DNA of 20,128 bases from an uncultured Verrucomicrobiales bacterium. Lineage in GTDB: Bacteria; Verrucomicrobiota; Verrucomicrobiae; Limisphaerales; CANJSG01. Shown here in pieces: positions 8,190 through 18,512 of this stretch (positions within the stretch are counted from its first letter, which is position 1; every line of letters begins with the position of its first letter). The notes below the pieces were generated by a model, which saw only the letters and a program-made list of their open reading frames with translations, was not told the DNA's origin and ran no database searches. A program made the translations under genes and the position numbers. The stretch is taken from positions 1 to 20,128 of the forward strand of contig CAMLMI010000040.1 of NCBI GenBank assembly GCA_946480965.1. The letters are read 5' to 3'.

Positions 8190-8244
8190 GCCGGGAAGGA
8201 AAGGCGGCGGGGGAAGCGGAGGCAAGCTTCGCGAACCATTCCTG

Positions 8245-8315
8245 CTCTTCGTCCTCCTCCTCTTCGTCTGTTGCAGCGGCTCACTCGACGGGACGATGAG
8301 GAGGAAGAGGAAGAC
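8245..8315. repeat. Long imperfect hairpin with pyrimidine/purine-biased arms
   Basis: A CTC/TTC-rich left arm (8245-8268) is complementary at 20 of 24 positions to a GAG/GAA-rich right arm (8292-8315), across a 23-nt loop. The purine-rich character continues to about 8360. It fills most of the gap between the MDR start and the kinase stop and codes for nothing convincing. No T-tract follows. It may act as a transcript-end structure for the kinase gene or be a small dispersed element. Confidence 0.55.
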
Positions 8316-8363
8316 GAGGAGTAAGATGAAGATTGGGAATGAGAGAAGCGGGACGACGAAGAC

Positions 8364-11084
<2,721 letters not shown>

Positions 11085-11245
11085 CAGGGTGATTGCAGAT
11101 AGGTCGGCAGGATGGATTCCCGGCTTAAGCCCCCTGTTCGGCGGGGGTTGGGTCGGGGTCCCGCTGAGGATTCAACTCCTATTCGATACAATTTATGCCA
11201 CTTGCCACCGGAAACGGGCGTCCTAGAGATTCAGGGACTACTCAC
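11085..11245. promoter_or_regulatory. Divergent regulatory region, sensor kinase / ThuA-cytochrome gene
   Basis: These 161 bp hold the promoters of two divergent genes. For the plus strand, TACAAT at 11187-11192 is a fair -10 match in an AT-rich patch, without a clear -35 at normal spacing. AGGGA at 11233-11237 lies 8 nt before the ATG at 11246 and supports that start. GGCTTAAGCC (11122-11131) is a perfect 10-bp palindrome, followed by a CCCCC...GGGGG stem; either could be an operator or leader structure. Confidence 0.45.
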
Positions 11246-14200
11246 ATGAAAAGTTGCAAACTCCTATCCCGGTTCCTGGCCGTGGCCCTCTTCCTCTGGG
11301 CTGTCGGCACGTCGCTGGCCGCCGATCCGCTCCGCGTCTTCATCCGCGGCGGCGTGAAAACCCACGGGCCGAACCAGCACGACCATCCCCGCTTCCTCGG
11401 CGACTGGTCCAAGCTCCTCAACGAGCGCGGCCTGAAGGCCGGCGGGAGCATGAAGTTCCCCACCGCCGACGAGCTGGGCGCGACCGACGTCCTGGTGATC
11501 TACGCCGCCGACGGCATGAACATCCAGGGCCAGGACCGCACCAACCTGGAGACCTTCCTCAAGCGCGGCGGCGGCCTCGTGGTCATCCATGACGGCGTCG
11601 TCTCCGCCGACCAGCACGCCTGGGCCAAGTCCATCATCGGCGGCGCCTGGGTCTGGAAACAGTTCGCCGGCGACAAGAAACCCACCGAATGGGTCGAGGG
11701 TCTGGTCGGCCTCTACTTCGTCGATCAGGAACACCCCATCACCCGGGGCGTCTCCAACTTCGACTGGAAGGACGAGGTCTATAACGTGATGGACATGGCG
11801 GACGACGCCCGTGTCCTCGCCACCAGCTTCACCGACGTCTTCAACATCTGGCCGCAGCTCTGGACCTACGAGAAGACCCTCGGCGGCGGCTCGGCCCCCT
11901 ATCGCGCGTTCGTCAGCCTGCCGGGCCACGAATACGACGTCTTCAACACCCCCCACTACCGCGCCATCCTGCTGCGCGGCATCGCCTGGGCGGGCAAGCG
12001 CGCCAACCCCGACGAGTTCTGCACCAAGGAAGAGCTGGCCTCGCTCCGGTATCCTGAAGGCGGCCCCGTGCCCGCCAAGAAGGCCGTCACCCAGCTCAAT
12101 CTCCATCCCGAGTTCAACGTCACCCTCGCCGCCGACGAAAACGCCGCCGAGAAGATCATGTCCCTCGACTGGGACGCCCAGGGACGCCTCTGGGTCGTCG
12201 AAACCCCCGAGTATCCCGGCGGTCGCGACATCAACAAGAACGACGCCCCGACCCGCCCCTATTGGAAGCTCGATCCCTCCAAGTATCCCGTTGGCGGCAA
12301 GGAACCGCGCCAGCCTAAGGACAAGGTCTCCATCCTTGAGGATCTCGACGGCGACGGCTTCGTGGACAAGAAGACGGTCTGGGCCGAGGGCCTGGAGCTG
12401 CCCACCTCGCTCGTCTTCTGGAAGGACGGCGTGATCGTCGCCCAGGCACCGGACATCTTCTGGATTCGCGACACGAACGGCGACGGCAAGGCCGACAAGA
12501 CCGAGATCCTCTACACCGGCTTCGGCACCTTCGACACGCACGCCGTGATCAACAACCTCGTCTGGGGTCCGGACGGCTTCGTTTACGGCACCATCGGCTA
12601 CACCCGGGGCAAGGACGTCCGCTCGCCGCTGACCGGCAAGAAATTTGGCGACATCGCCGCCGGCGTCTATCGCTTCCGCCCCGACGGTTCCCTGCTCGAA
12701 CAGGTCGCCGCCCTCGGCTGCAACACTTGGGGCGTCGATGTCGCGCCGGACGGCGAAGTGTTCTTCAGCACCGCGACCTGCGGCGAGCCGATCAACCACG
12801 TCATCCTGCCCGAGACCTACTTGGCCAAGGGCAGCGTCGGCGGGATCAAGGCCTACAAGAACATCATCGAGGAAAATAAAATCTTCCCGCCCATCAAACA
12901 CACCCGCACGCCCTACGTGCAGATCGACTGGGTCGGTGCCTGGACCGCCGCCGCCGGAGCCACCATCTACGACGGTGGTGCGTGGCCGGCCAAGTGGGCT
13001 CCGGACAACCGCTACTCGTTCTTCATGAGCGAGGCCACGATGCACCTCTTCCACCACGAGTTCCTCGACCCCAACGGCGTCACCTACCAGGGCCGCAAGG
13101 AGGACAGCCGCAAGCAGGCCCACTTCCTCACCGCCACGGACTACTGGTTCCGTCCCATCCACAGCCGCGTCGGCCCCGACGGCGCGCTCTACGTGGTGGA
13201 CTTCTACAACCAGATCGCCGTCCACAACGACACCCGCGGCCCCAACCACGGCGCGCGCAACGCCGCCACCCGGCCCGACCGCGACCACCACTTCACCCGC
13301 CTCTACCGCGTGCAGCACAAGGAAGCCACCAAGCTCCCCGCCTACACGCTCGACAAGTCCAAGCCCGCCGAACTGGTCAAGATGCTCGAACACCCCAACG
13401 GCTGGGTCCGCGACACCGCCAACCGTTTGCTGAACGAAACCCAGCCCGCGTCCGCCGCTCCGGCGCTCGCCAGCTTGGCCAAGTCCGGCTCCAGCCGCTA
13501 CGGCCGCCTCCAGGCGCTCTACGCCTTGAACAACCTCGGCAAGCTCGACGCCGCCACGGTCGAAACCGGCCTCAAGGACAGCGACGCCGCCGTCCGCAAA
13601 ACCGCCGCCCGCCTCGGTGGCGAGATCGGCAACGCTTCTTCCGCCAAGTCGCTGGAAGCCCTGCTGAAGGATGAAAACCAGCGCGTCCGCATCAACGCCC
13701 TGATCGCGCTCGGCAACCTCCCGGCTTCCCGCGAGATCGCCGATGCCATCGTCGCCGCTTGGCCCACGTTGAAGGACCCCTACCTCGAATCCGCCGCCAT
13801 CGGTGCCGCTTCGAAGAACCCGCTGGTCTATGTCGAAGCCGCCCTCGCCGCGAAGCAGCCCGAGACCGTCTCCGGCCTCGTCCCGCACCTCGCCAAGCTC
13901 GTGGCCAACCAGGATGCCGCCGCTGGCGCGCAGTTCGTCCAGCTCGTCGCTTCCCGTCCGGCCGAAGCCGGTGAATTGAAGCGCCAGGCCATCGAAGGAT
14001 TCTCCGCCGCGCTCGGCTCCGGCAAGGTGCCCGTTTGGTCCCCTGCCCTAGCCGACGCCTTGAAGTCGCTGCTCGCCGATGAACGGACCGCCGGTGCCGT
14101 TCTCCCGCTCGTCGCCCGTTGGGACACCAAGAGCGAGTTGACCGCCGCCGTGAAGCCCGCCGTGGCCAAGGCCGAAGCCCAGCTCGCCAACACCTCGTTG

Positions 14201-16354
14201 CCCGACGCCGTCCGTGGCCAGGTCGCCGCCAACCTCATCGGCGTCTGGAAGATGGACGCCTCGATCATTCCCGCCGTCACCGCCATCCTCGGCGGCGACG
14301 CCAGCCCCGCGTTGAAGCGCCGCATCGTCGAGGTGCTCGGCTCCGAGCCCGAGGCCGCCACCAGCCTCGTCGGCGTGCTCTCCAAGCTCCCCGGCGAATT
14401 GGTCGAGCCCGCCTTCGGCCAGATCGTGAAGCGCGCCGACTCCGTCAACGCCCTGTTGACCGCGCTGGCCGACAAGAAGATCGAGCTGACCACGCTCGGA
14501 CCCGCCCGCCAGCACCGCCTGCGCACCCATCCGGACGCGGCCATCGCCAAGCGCGCGAACGAGGTCATCGAAACCCTCAAGGGCCCCGAGACCCAGCAGA
14601 AGGACGCCCTCATCGCCCAGCTCGCCCCCGTGGCCGTCACCACCGGCAACGCGGCGAACGGAAAGACGCTCTACACCGCGAACTGCGCCGGTTGCCATGT
14701 CTTCAAGGGCGAAGGAAGCAACCTCGCTCCCGACCTCACCGGCATGGGTTCCCACGGCCCGCACGACCTGCTGGTCCACATCATCGACCCGAATCGCCTC
14801 GTGGAACCGAACTTCGTCTCCGTCGCCGTCGAAACCAAGGATGGCGAAGTCTATGACGGCATCGTGGAACGCGAGAACCGCAACGAGCTGGTGCTCCGCA
14901 ACGCCTCCGGCACCGTCACCGTCCGCAAGGACACCATCGCCAGCCGCGAAAGCTCCGGCCGCTCGCTCATGCCCGAGGGCTTCGAGCAGCTCGGGGCCGA
15001 GGGTCTGCGCGACCTCCTCACCTACCTCTGCGCGGACGAGAACAAGTTCCGCGTGATCGACCTCAGCAAGGCCTTCACCGCGAACGCCTCCCAGGGCCTC
15101 TTCCACAATCCCGAGGACAAGGGCGAGTCGCTGAACTTCCGCAAATACGGCCTGCTCACCGTGGACGGCGTGCCGTTCGACGTCGTCAGCCCGCTCAAGG
15201 CCGTGGCCAACGTGGTCATGCTCAAGGGCGGCCCCGACGACTCCATCCCCCGCAAGAGCATGCCCCAGCAGGTCGAGGTCAAGGTCGGCCTCGCCGCCAG
15301 CCGCCTGCACTTCCTCGGCAACAGTGGTCCGTGGGCCTACCCCTACGCCAACGACAAGACGTTGAAGGCGTTCCAGGCCACCCTGCACTTCGCCGACGGC
15401 AAGACCCAGGAGATCGTCCTGCGCAACGGCGTGGAAGTAGCCGACTACCTCGGCGAAAACGACGTGCCCGGCTCCAAGCGCCACCCCGACCTCACCGAGC
15501 GCAACAAGCAGGTGCGCACCCTCGCCCGCCGCGTGACGAACACCAACGTCATCGAGAAGATCACCATGAAGAGCTTCGACAACATCGTTTCCCCGATGCT
15601 CTTCGCCATCACCGCCGAGTTGCCCGGCCACGGCGAGGCCAAGGACGAGCCCCCCGTGGCCAGCGCCGAAACCCCGCTGCCGCCCGCCGCGAAGTTCCAG
15701 TGGGCCGCCACCGGCATCAAGACGTTCATCTGGGGCGGCGGTTCGTCCCATGACTTCGGCCGCTGGTTCAACCTCGCCGACAAGAAGACGCTCGAAGAAG
15801 ACGGCTTCGCCACCGTGAACTACACCGAGAAGCAGGACGTCGCCGCCGCCAACCTCGACGACGCCGAGGTCCTCGTCTTCAACACCAACATCGCCATCGA
15901 CAAGCCGGAACTGCGCAAGCAGCTCCTGGACTTCGCCAAGGCCGGCAAGGGCATCGTCTTCGTCCACGCCGGCGTCTGGGCCAACAACCGCAACTGGCCG
16001 GAGATCCACACCGACCTCATCGCCGGCATGACCCGCGGCCACGACCGCTTCGGCGAGTTCGAGGTCACCGTCTCGAACACCGAACATCCGGTGACGAAGG
16101 GCGTGCCCGCCAAGTTCAAGATCACCGACGAGCTCTACTACCAGGTCATGGACACCAGCGTGACCCAGGCCGAGGTGCTCGCCAGCGCCACCAGCCCGCA
16201 GAACGGGAAGACCTACCCCCAGGTCTGGATCGTGAAACATCCGCAGGCCCGCATCGTCGCCATCACCCTGGGCCACGACGGCCTGGCCCATGACCACCCC
16301 GCCTACAAGACCCTCCTCCGCAACGCGGTGAAGTGGACGGCCAAGAAGGACTGA
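11246..16354 (+). CDS. Giant exported ThuA / PVC-type heme-binding CxxCH protein with second ThuA domain
   Basis: A 1702-aa exported protein. A signal peptide (1-25) ends at SLA|AD. The first ThuA-like domain (about 28-252) follows, with VLVIYAADG, GGLVVIHDG and WTYEK. Residues about 285-690 form the PVC-type propeller region (LHPEFNVTLAADE, SLDWDAQGRLWVVETPEYPGG), with Asp-rich DLDGDGFVD (367-375) and DTNGDGKAD (409-417) loops that may bind calcium. Helical HEAT-like repeats run from about 705 to 1110. The cytochrome c module has CAGCH (C1147, C1150, H1151) and LMPEGF, whose M1242 is a candidate sixth heme ligand. A beta-rich module (about 1264-1460) I cannot name follows, then a second ThuA domain (about 1488-1700) with IVFVHAGVWANNRNWPE. 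Such proteins are generally thought to act in periplasmic sugar or polysaccharide oxidation; substrate and electron acceptor are unknown. The start is set by the signal peptide and AGGGA. A terminator follows, so it is probably monocistronic. Confidence 0.9.
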   Translation: MKSCKLLSRFLAVALFLWAVGTSLAADPLRVFIRGGVKTHGPNQHDHPRFLGDWSKLLNERGLKAGGSMKFPTADELGATDVLVIYAADGMNIQGQDRTNLETFLKRGGGLVVIHDGVVSADQHAWAKSIIGGAWVWKQFAGDKKPTEWVEGLVGLYFVDQEHPITRGVSNFDWKDEVYNVMDMADDARVLATSFTDVFNIWPQLWTYEKTLGGGSAPYRAFVSLPGHEYDVFNTPHYRAILLRGIAWAGKRANPDEFCTKEELASLRYPEGGPVPAKKAVTQLNLHPEFNVTLAADENAAEKIMSLDWDAQGRLWVVETPEYPGGRDINKNDAPTRPYWKLDPSKYPVGGKEPRQPKDKVSILEDLDGDGFVDKKTVWAEGLELPTSLVFWKDGVIVAQAPDIFWIRDTNGDGKADKTEILYTGFGTFDTHAVINNLVWGPDGFVYGTIGYTRGKDVRSPLTGKKFGDIAAGVYRFRPDGSLLEQVAALGCNTWGVDVAPDGEVFFSTATCGEPINHVILPETYLAKGSVGGIKAYKNIIEENKIFPPIKHTRTPYVQIDWVGAWTAAAGATIYDGGAWPAKWAPDNRYSFFMSEATMHLFHHEFLDPNGVTYQGRKEDSRKQAHFLTATDYWFRPIHSRVGPDGALYVVDFYNQIAVHNDTRGPNHGARNAATRPDRDHHFTRLYRVQHKEATKLPAYTLDKSKPAELVKMLEHPNGWVRDTANRLLNETQPASAAPALASLAKSGSSRYGRLQALYALNNLGKLDAATVETGLKDSDAAVRKTAARLGGEIGNASSAKSLEALLKDENQRVRINALIALGNLPASREIADAIVAAWPTLKDPYLESAAIGAASKNPLVYVEAALAAKQPETVSGLVPHLAKLVANQDAAAGAQFVQLVASRPAEAGELKRQAIEGFSAALGSGKVPVWSPALADALKSLLADERTAGAVLPLVARWDTKSELTAAVKPAVAKAEAQLANTSLPDAVRGQVAANLIGVWKMDASIIPAVTAILGGDASPALKRRIVEVLGSEPEAATSLVGVLSKLPGELVEPAFGQIVKRADSVNALLTALADKKIELTTLGPARQHRLRTHPDAAIAKRANEVIETLKGPETQQKDALIAQLAPVAVTTGNAANGKTLYTANCAGCHVFKGEGSNLAPDLTGMGSHGPHDLLVHIIDPNRLVEPNFVSVAVETKDGEVYDGIVERENRNELVLRNASGTVTVRKDTIASRESSGRSLMPEGFEQLGAEGLRDLLTYLCADENKFRVIDLSKAFTANASQGLFHNPEDKGESLNFRKYGLLTVDGVPFDVVSPLKAVANVVMLKGGPDDSIPRKSMPQQVEVKVGLAASRLHFLGNSGPWAYPYANDKTLKAFQATLHFADGKTQEIVLRNGVEVADYLGENDVPGSKRHPDLTERNKQVRTLARRVTNTNVIEKITMKSFDNIVSPMLFAITAELPGHGEAKDEPPVASAETPLPPAAKFQWAATGIKTFIWGGGSSHDFGRWFNLADKKTLEEDGFATVNYTEKQDVAAANLDDAEVLVFNTNIAIDKPELRKQLLDFAKAGKGIVFVHAGVWANNRNWPEIHTDLIAGMTRGHDRFGEFEVTVSNTEHPVTKGVPAKFKITDELYYQVMDTSVTQAEVLASATSPQNGKTYPQVWIVKHPQARIVAITLGHDGLAHDHPAYKTLLRNAVKWTAKKD

Positions 16355-16375
16355 TCCGCCGCTGAAAATCACCAG

Positions 16376-16403
16376 GCCCCGGAGGCAACTCCGGGGCTTT
16401 TTT
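16376..16403 (+). terminator. Rho-independent terminator
   Basis: A perfect 9-bp stem GCCCCGGAG/CTCCGGGGC (16376-16384 with 16389-16397) is closed by a GCAA tetraloop and followed by six T, then C and three more T. It begins 21 nt after the stop of the ThuA-cytochrome gene. Confidence 0.95.
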
Positions 16404-16413
16404 CTTTGCCCCC

Positions 16414-16469
16414 GTAGCGGCGGACGGAAGTTCGCCGCCATTCAAAGGAGTGCCGACCGTCCCGTCGGC
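16414..16469 (+). repeat. Tandem intergenic hairpins, REP-like
   Basis: GTAGC is followed by GGCGGAC (16419-16425), a GGAA loop and GTTCGCC (16430-16436), a 7-bp stem with one G-T wobble. Fifteen bases on, GCCGAC (16452-16457) pairs with GTCGGC (16464-16469) around CGTCCC. Neither has a T-tract and both lie beyond the terminator. The first hairpin has the GTAGC-plus-stem layout seen on the minus strand at 1-27. Confidence 0.5.
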
Positions 16470-16568
16470 GTGGCCATCCGGCATCGGGTATCCGGCATCC
16501 GTTTCCCCCTCCGCACAATTCCCCGTTCGGTTTCGCCTCCCGGCGGGAACTCCCTTACGAAACTGTTT

Positions 16569-17939
16569 ATGGACGATCACGAACTGCTGCGGGCGTTTGC
16601 GCGGAACCGGTCGGAGAAGGCCTTCCGCCAATTGGTGGAACGGCACCTCCGCCTCGTCTATGCCGCCGCCCACCGGATCGTCCGCGACCCGCATCTCGCC
16701 GAGGAAGTGGCGCAGAACGTCTTCACCCTGCTGGCCCAAAAGGCCGGGGAGATCGTTCCGCCGCAGGTCGTGGCCGGGTGGCTCTACAACTCCACGCGCC
16801 ACCTGGCCATGCACTGCGTCCGCGGCGAACAGCGCCGCCGCGAACGCGAACAAGCCGCCGTCGCCATGCAAGCCCTCACCGACTCCGACGGCGACGCCCG
16901 CTTCGTCGCCGAACACCTGGAAGAAGCCCTCGCCGAACTAGACCCCGCCGACCGCGACGCGCTCGTCCTCCGCTATCTGGAGGACCGCAGCCTGCGCGAC
17001 GTGGGCCAGGAACTCGGCGTGGGCGAAGATGCCGCCCGGATGCGCGTGAACCGGGCGATGGAGCGCATCCGCGCCGTCTTCCAGCGCCGGGGAGCCACCG
17101 TGACCGCCGTCGGGTTCGCCGCCGCTGTCACTTCCGTTTCGGCCGCCCCTCCAGCCGGGCTGGCCGTGTCCGTCACCTCGGCCGTGCTGGCGGCCACCGC
17201 TTCCACCGCCGTTACCCAAGGAGTCCTCATGCACTGGTTCAGCACCCAAACCGCCGTCGTCGCCACCACCGTCGCCGTCCTGACCGGCACCGGCACCTAC
17301 CTCATCCAGAGCCGCGAATCCGCCCGCCTCCGGCAATCGGTCGCAGGTCTGGTGCAGCAGCAAGAGACCGCCCAATCCGACATCGAAGCCGCTCAAACAA
17401 AGATCGCTTCTTTGACCGAGACGATCCGCTTGATGGGAGAGACGCAGGACGAAATGAACGCTCTCCGGGCGGAGAATCTCCGCCTGAAACAAGCGCCGAG
17501 CGAAAACGCCCAGCTTCTTGCCCAGTTGGAGGAAGCCAAGCGGACAATCCAAGAGATGGCCGACAGCGCCGCCCAACGCGAAGCCGAAGAAATTTCCCAT
17601 GCGACCCGTGCCGAACGGGTCAACCTGCTCAAGCAGGTTGGGACCAGCGCGAGGCTGTTCCGCAATGAGCACAATCGGTATCCAAAAAACTTCTTCGAGA
17701 TGCAGAACGAGATCGGCATCCCCGACCGATTCTCAAAAACCACCGAGATGATGCCGAACGCGCTGACCCTTCCCGACGATCAACCTGATTTGATCGTGTG
17801 CAGGGAAATACAGCCTCGCCAGCTACCGGACGGCAGCTGGGAACGCGCCTACGGTTTCGTGGACGGCAGCGTGCAAACGATCAAACAGGACTCCCCCGAC
17901 TTCTCCGCCTTCGAGGCCAAACACAGCCCGCCTCGCTAG
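16569..17939 (+). CDS. ECF-type sigma factor with C-terminal membrane anchor, coiled coil and pseudopilin-like tail
   Basis: A 456-aa protein. Residues 1-175 are an ECF sigma factor. Region 2 has LLRAFARNRSEKAFRQLVERH and EEVAQNVFTLLAQKA; region 4 has LDPADRDALVLRYLEDRSLRDVGQELG, then the recognition-helix stretch GVGEDAARMRVNRAMERI. It should direct RNA polymerase to a set of promoters. The tail is unusual: an Ala/Val/Thr-rich hydrophobic stretch (about 177-215), a clear transmembrane segment (about 227-245), a Gln/Glu-rich coiled coil (about 250-345) and a C-terminal region (LLKQVGTSARLFRNEHNRYPKNFFEM) resembling the extracytoplasmic part of type II pseudopilin-like proteins. Similar fusions are familiar from Verrucomicrobiota annotation, but their mechanism is not known to me. 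No separate anti-sigma gene is adjacent. The start was set at MDDHELL; 33 upstream in-frame codons look non-coding. Confidence 0.85.
   Translation: MDDHELLRAFARNRSEKAFRQLVERHLRLVYAAAHRIVRDPHLAEEVAQNVFTLLAQKAGEIVPPQVVAGWLYNSTRHLAMHCVRGEQRRREREQAAVAMQALTDSDGDARFVAEHLEEALAELDPADRDALVLRYLEDRSLRDVGQELGVGEDAARMRVNRAMERIRAVFQRRGATVTAVGFAAAVTSVSAAPPAGLAVSVTSAVLAATASTAVTQGVLMHWFSTQTAVVATTVAVLTGTGTYLIQSRESARLRQSVAGLVQQQETAQSDIEAAQTKIASLTETIRLMGETQDEMNALRAENLRLKQAPSENAQLLAQLEEAKRTIQEMADSAAQREAEEISHATRAERVNLLKQVGTSARLFRNEHNRYPKNFFEMQNEIGIPDRFSKTTEMMPNALTLPDDQPDLIVCREIQPRQLPDGSWERAYGFVDGSVQTIKQDSPDFSAFEAKHSPPR
17218..17231 (+). promoter_or_regulatory. Internal ribosome binding site and in-frame ATG within the sigma gene
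   Basis: AAGGAG (17218-17223) lies 5 nt before an in-frame ATG at 17229 (residue 221). It is the best Shine-Dalgarno in the window. Translation here would give a 236-residue membrane-anchored coiled-coil protein without the sigma domains. Coincidence is possible. Confidence 0.45.
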
Positions 17940-17962
17940 GCTCCAGCCGCCCCAGTTCGCGC

Positions 17963-17996
17963 CGCCCCGGAGCCCATGCTCCGGGGCGTTCTGCTT
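17963..17996 (+). terminator. Terminator-like hairpin after the sigma gene
   Basis: An 11-bp perfect stem (17963-17973 with 17978-17988, core GCCCCGGAGC/GCTCCGGGGC) with a CCAT loop starts 24 nt after the stop codon. Only a weak TTCTGCTT follows, so termination efficiency is uncertain. The stem core is nearly the same as that of the terminator at 16376. Confidence 0.65.
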
Positions 17997-18264
17997 GGGC
18001 AACGACTTGCAGGCTGCAAACCGGGCGCGCCCTCCCTCCGACACTCTGCACGCGGTCCTTGGCCACAAGTCCCGATCCAGCCCCGTTTTCGCCGCGGTTC
18101 CCGCTCTTTTCGCCCGATTTCACCGCTGGCACGTGCCCGGCTGATCAGGAAGCGTCCGGAGAAGCGTGGAACCGAGGCGCGGTTCACACCCCGAACCCCG
18201 CGAGCATGGCGAGCTTCGCCGTCCGCTTCTCCGGACCCGTGCAACCTTCAACCCGAACTGAGCC
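17997..18264 (+). other. Gene-free stretch with palindromes, upstream of the zinc-ribbon genes
   Basis: With the terminator before it, this makes 325 bp without a credible gene. It holds TTGCAG-G-CTGCAA (18007-18019), the palindrome GGGCGCGCCC (18023-18032), CTGATCAG (18141-18148) and the folded element listed separately at 18154-18236. The reading frame that crosses it continues into the second zinc-ribbon gene but has Arg/Pro-rich, non-conserved content. The promoter for the next genes should lie here; I see no clear -35/-10. Confidence 0.5.
18154..18236 (+). ncRNA. Candidate structured 5' leader (three-way junction)
   Basis: GTCCGGAGAAGCG (18154-18166) is perfectly complementary over 13 bp to CGCTTCTCCGGAC (18224-18236). 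Inside the 57-nt interval are two further hairpins. GAACCG/CGGTTC (18169-18174 with 18180-18185) has a 5-nt loop. ATGGCGA/TCGCCGT (18206-18212 with 18216-18222) is 7 bp with one wobble and a GCT loop. Together they draw a three-way junction ending 28 nt before the ATG at 18265. No known riboswitch class is recognised. Confidence 0.35.
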
Positions 18265-18498
18265 ATGACCGCCTGCGCCACCTGTGGAAACACCTACGAC
18301 AAACCGATCGAGGTGAAGCTCGACGGCAAGAGCTTCGCCTTCGATTCGTTCGAGTGCGCCATCCACCTGCTGGCCCCGGTCTGCCCACACTGCCACTGCC
18401 GGATCATCGGCCACGGCGTGCAGGTGGGCGACAAGGTGTATTGCTGCGCCCATTGCGCGCGCCTGAGCGGCTCGCCCGCGATCAACGACCGAACCTGA
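18265..18498 (+). CDS. Small Cys-rich zinc-binding protein (prokaryotic metallothionein/zinc-ribbon-like)
   Basis: A 77-aa protein with nine cysteines (4, 7, 31, 40, 43, 45, 60, 61, 64) and several histidines placed for metal binding. CATCGNTYD opens the protein. FDSFECAIH then supplies C31 and H34 to a probable first site with C4/C7. CPHCHCRIIGHGV and YCCAHCARLSG supply a second site. The arrangement resembles small conserved bacterial proteins often annotated as metallothionein-like or hypothetical. Exact function is unknown; metal storage, a structural zinc adaptor or redox sensing are possible. Reading frame, start and composition are convincing, although no strong Shine-Dalgarno precedes the ATG. 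The next gene starts 14 nt after its stop, so they are probably cotranscribed. Confidence 0.8.
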   Translation: MTACATCGNTYDKPIEVKLDGKSFAFDSFECAIHLLAPVCPHCHCRIIGHGVQVGDKVYCCAHCARLSGSPAINDRT

Positions 18499-18512
18499 AA
18501 GGCCCCCGTCCC

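Noticed and set aside
11264..13888. An 874-codon reading frame antisense to the ThuA-cytochrome gene
   Set aside because: Its Gly/Val/Asp-rich composition mirrors the sense codons; no start signal and no family pattern.
14048..16441. A 797-codon reading frame antisense to the 3' part of the same gene
   Set aside because: Same shadow effect; it also begins beyond the sense-strand terminator with no promoter or ribosome site.
16470..16568. Upstream in-frame start for the sigma factor at 16470
   Set aside because: The 33 extra residues precede the normal ECF N-terminus and are encoded right after the intergenic hairpins; no ribosome site supports them.
16376..17988. The near-identical GCCCCGGAG-type stems at 16376 and 17964 as ends of a mobile element around the sigma gene
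   Set aside because: Both are positioned as terminators right after stop codons, there are no target-site duplications visible and no transposase between them.
17976..18512. N-terminal extension of the DUF2007-like gene back to 17976
   Set aside because: The extension is Arg/Pro-rich, runs through the terminator hairpin and overlaps the Cys-rich gene in another frame.
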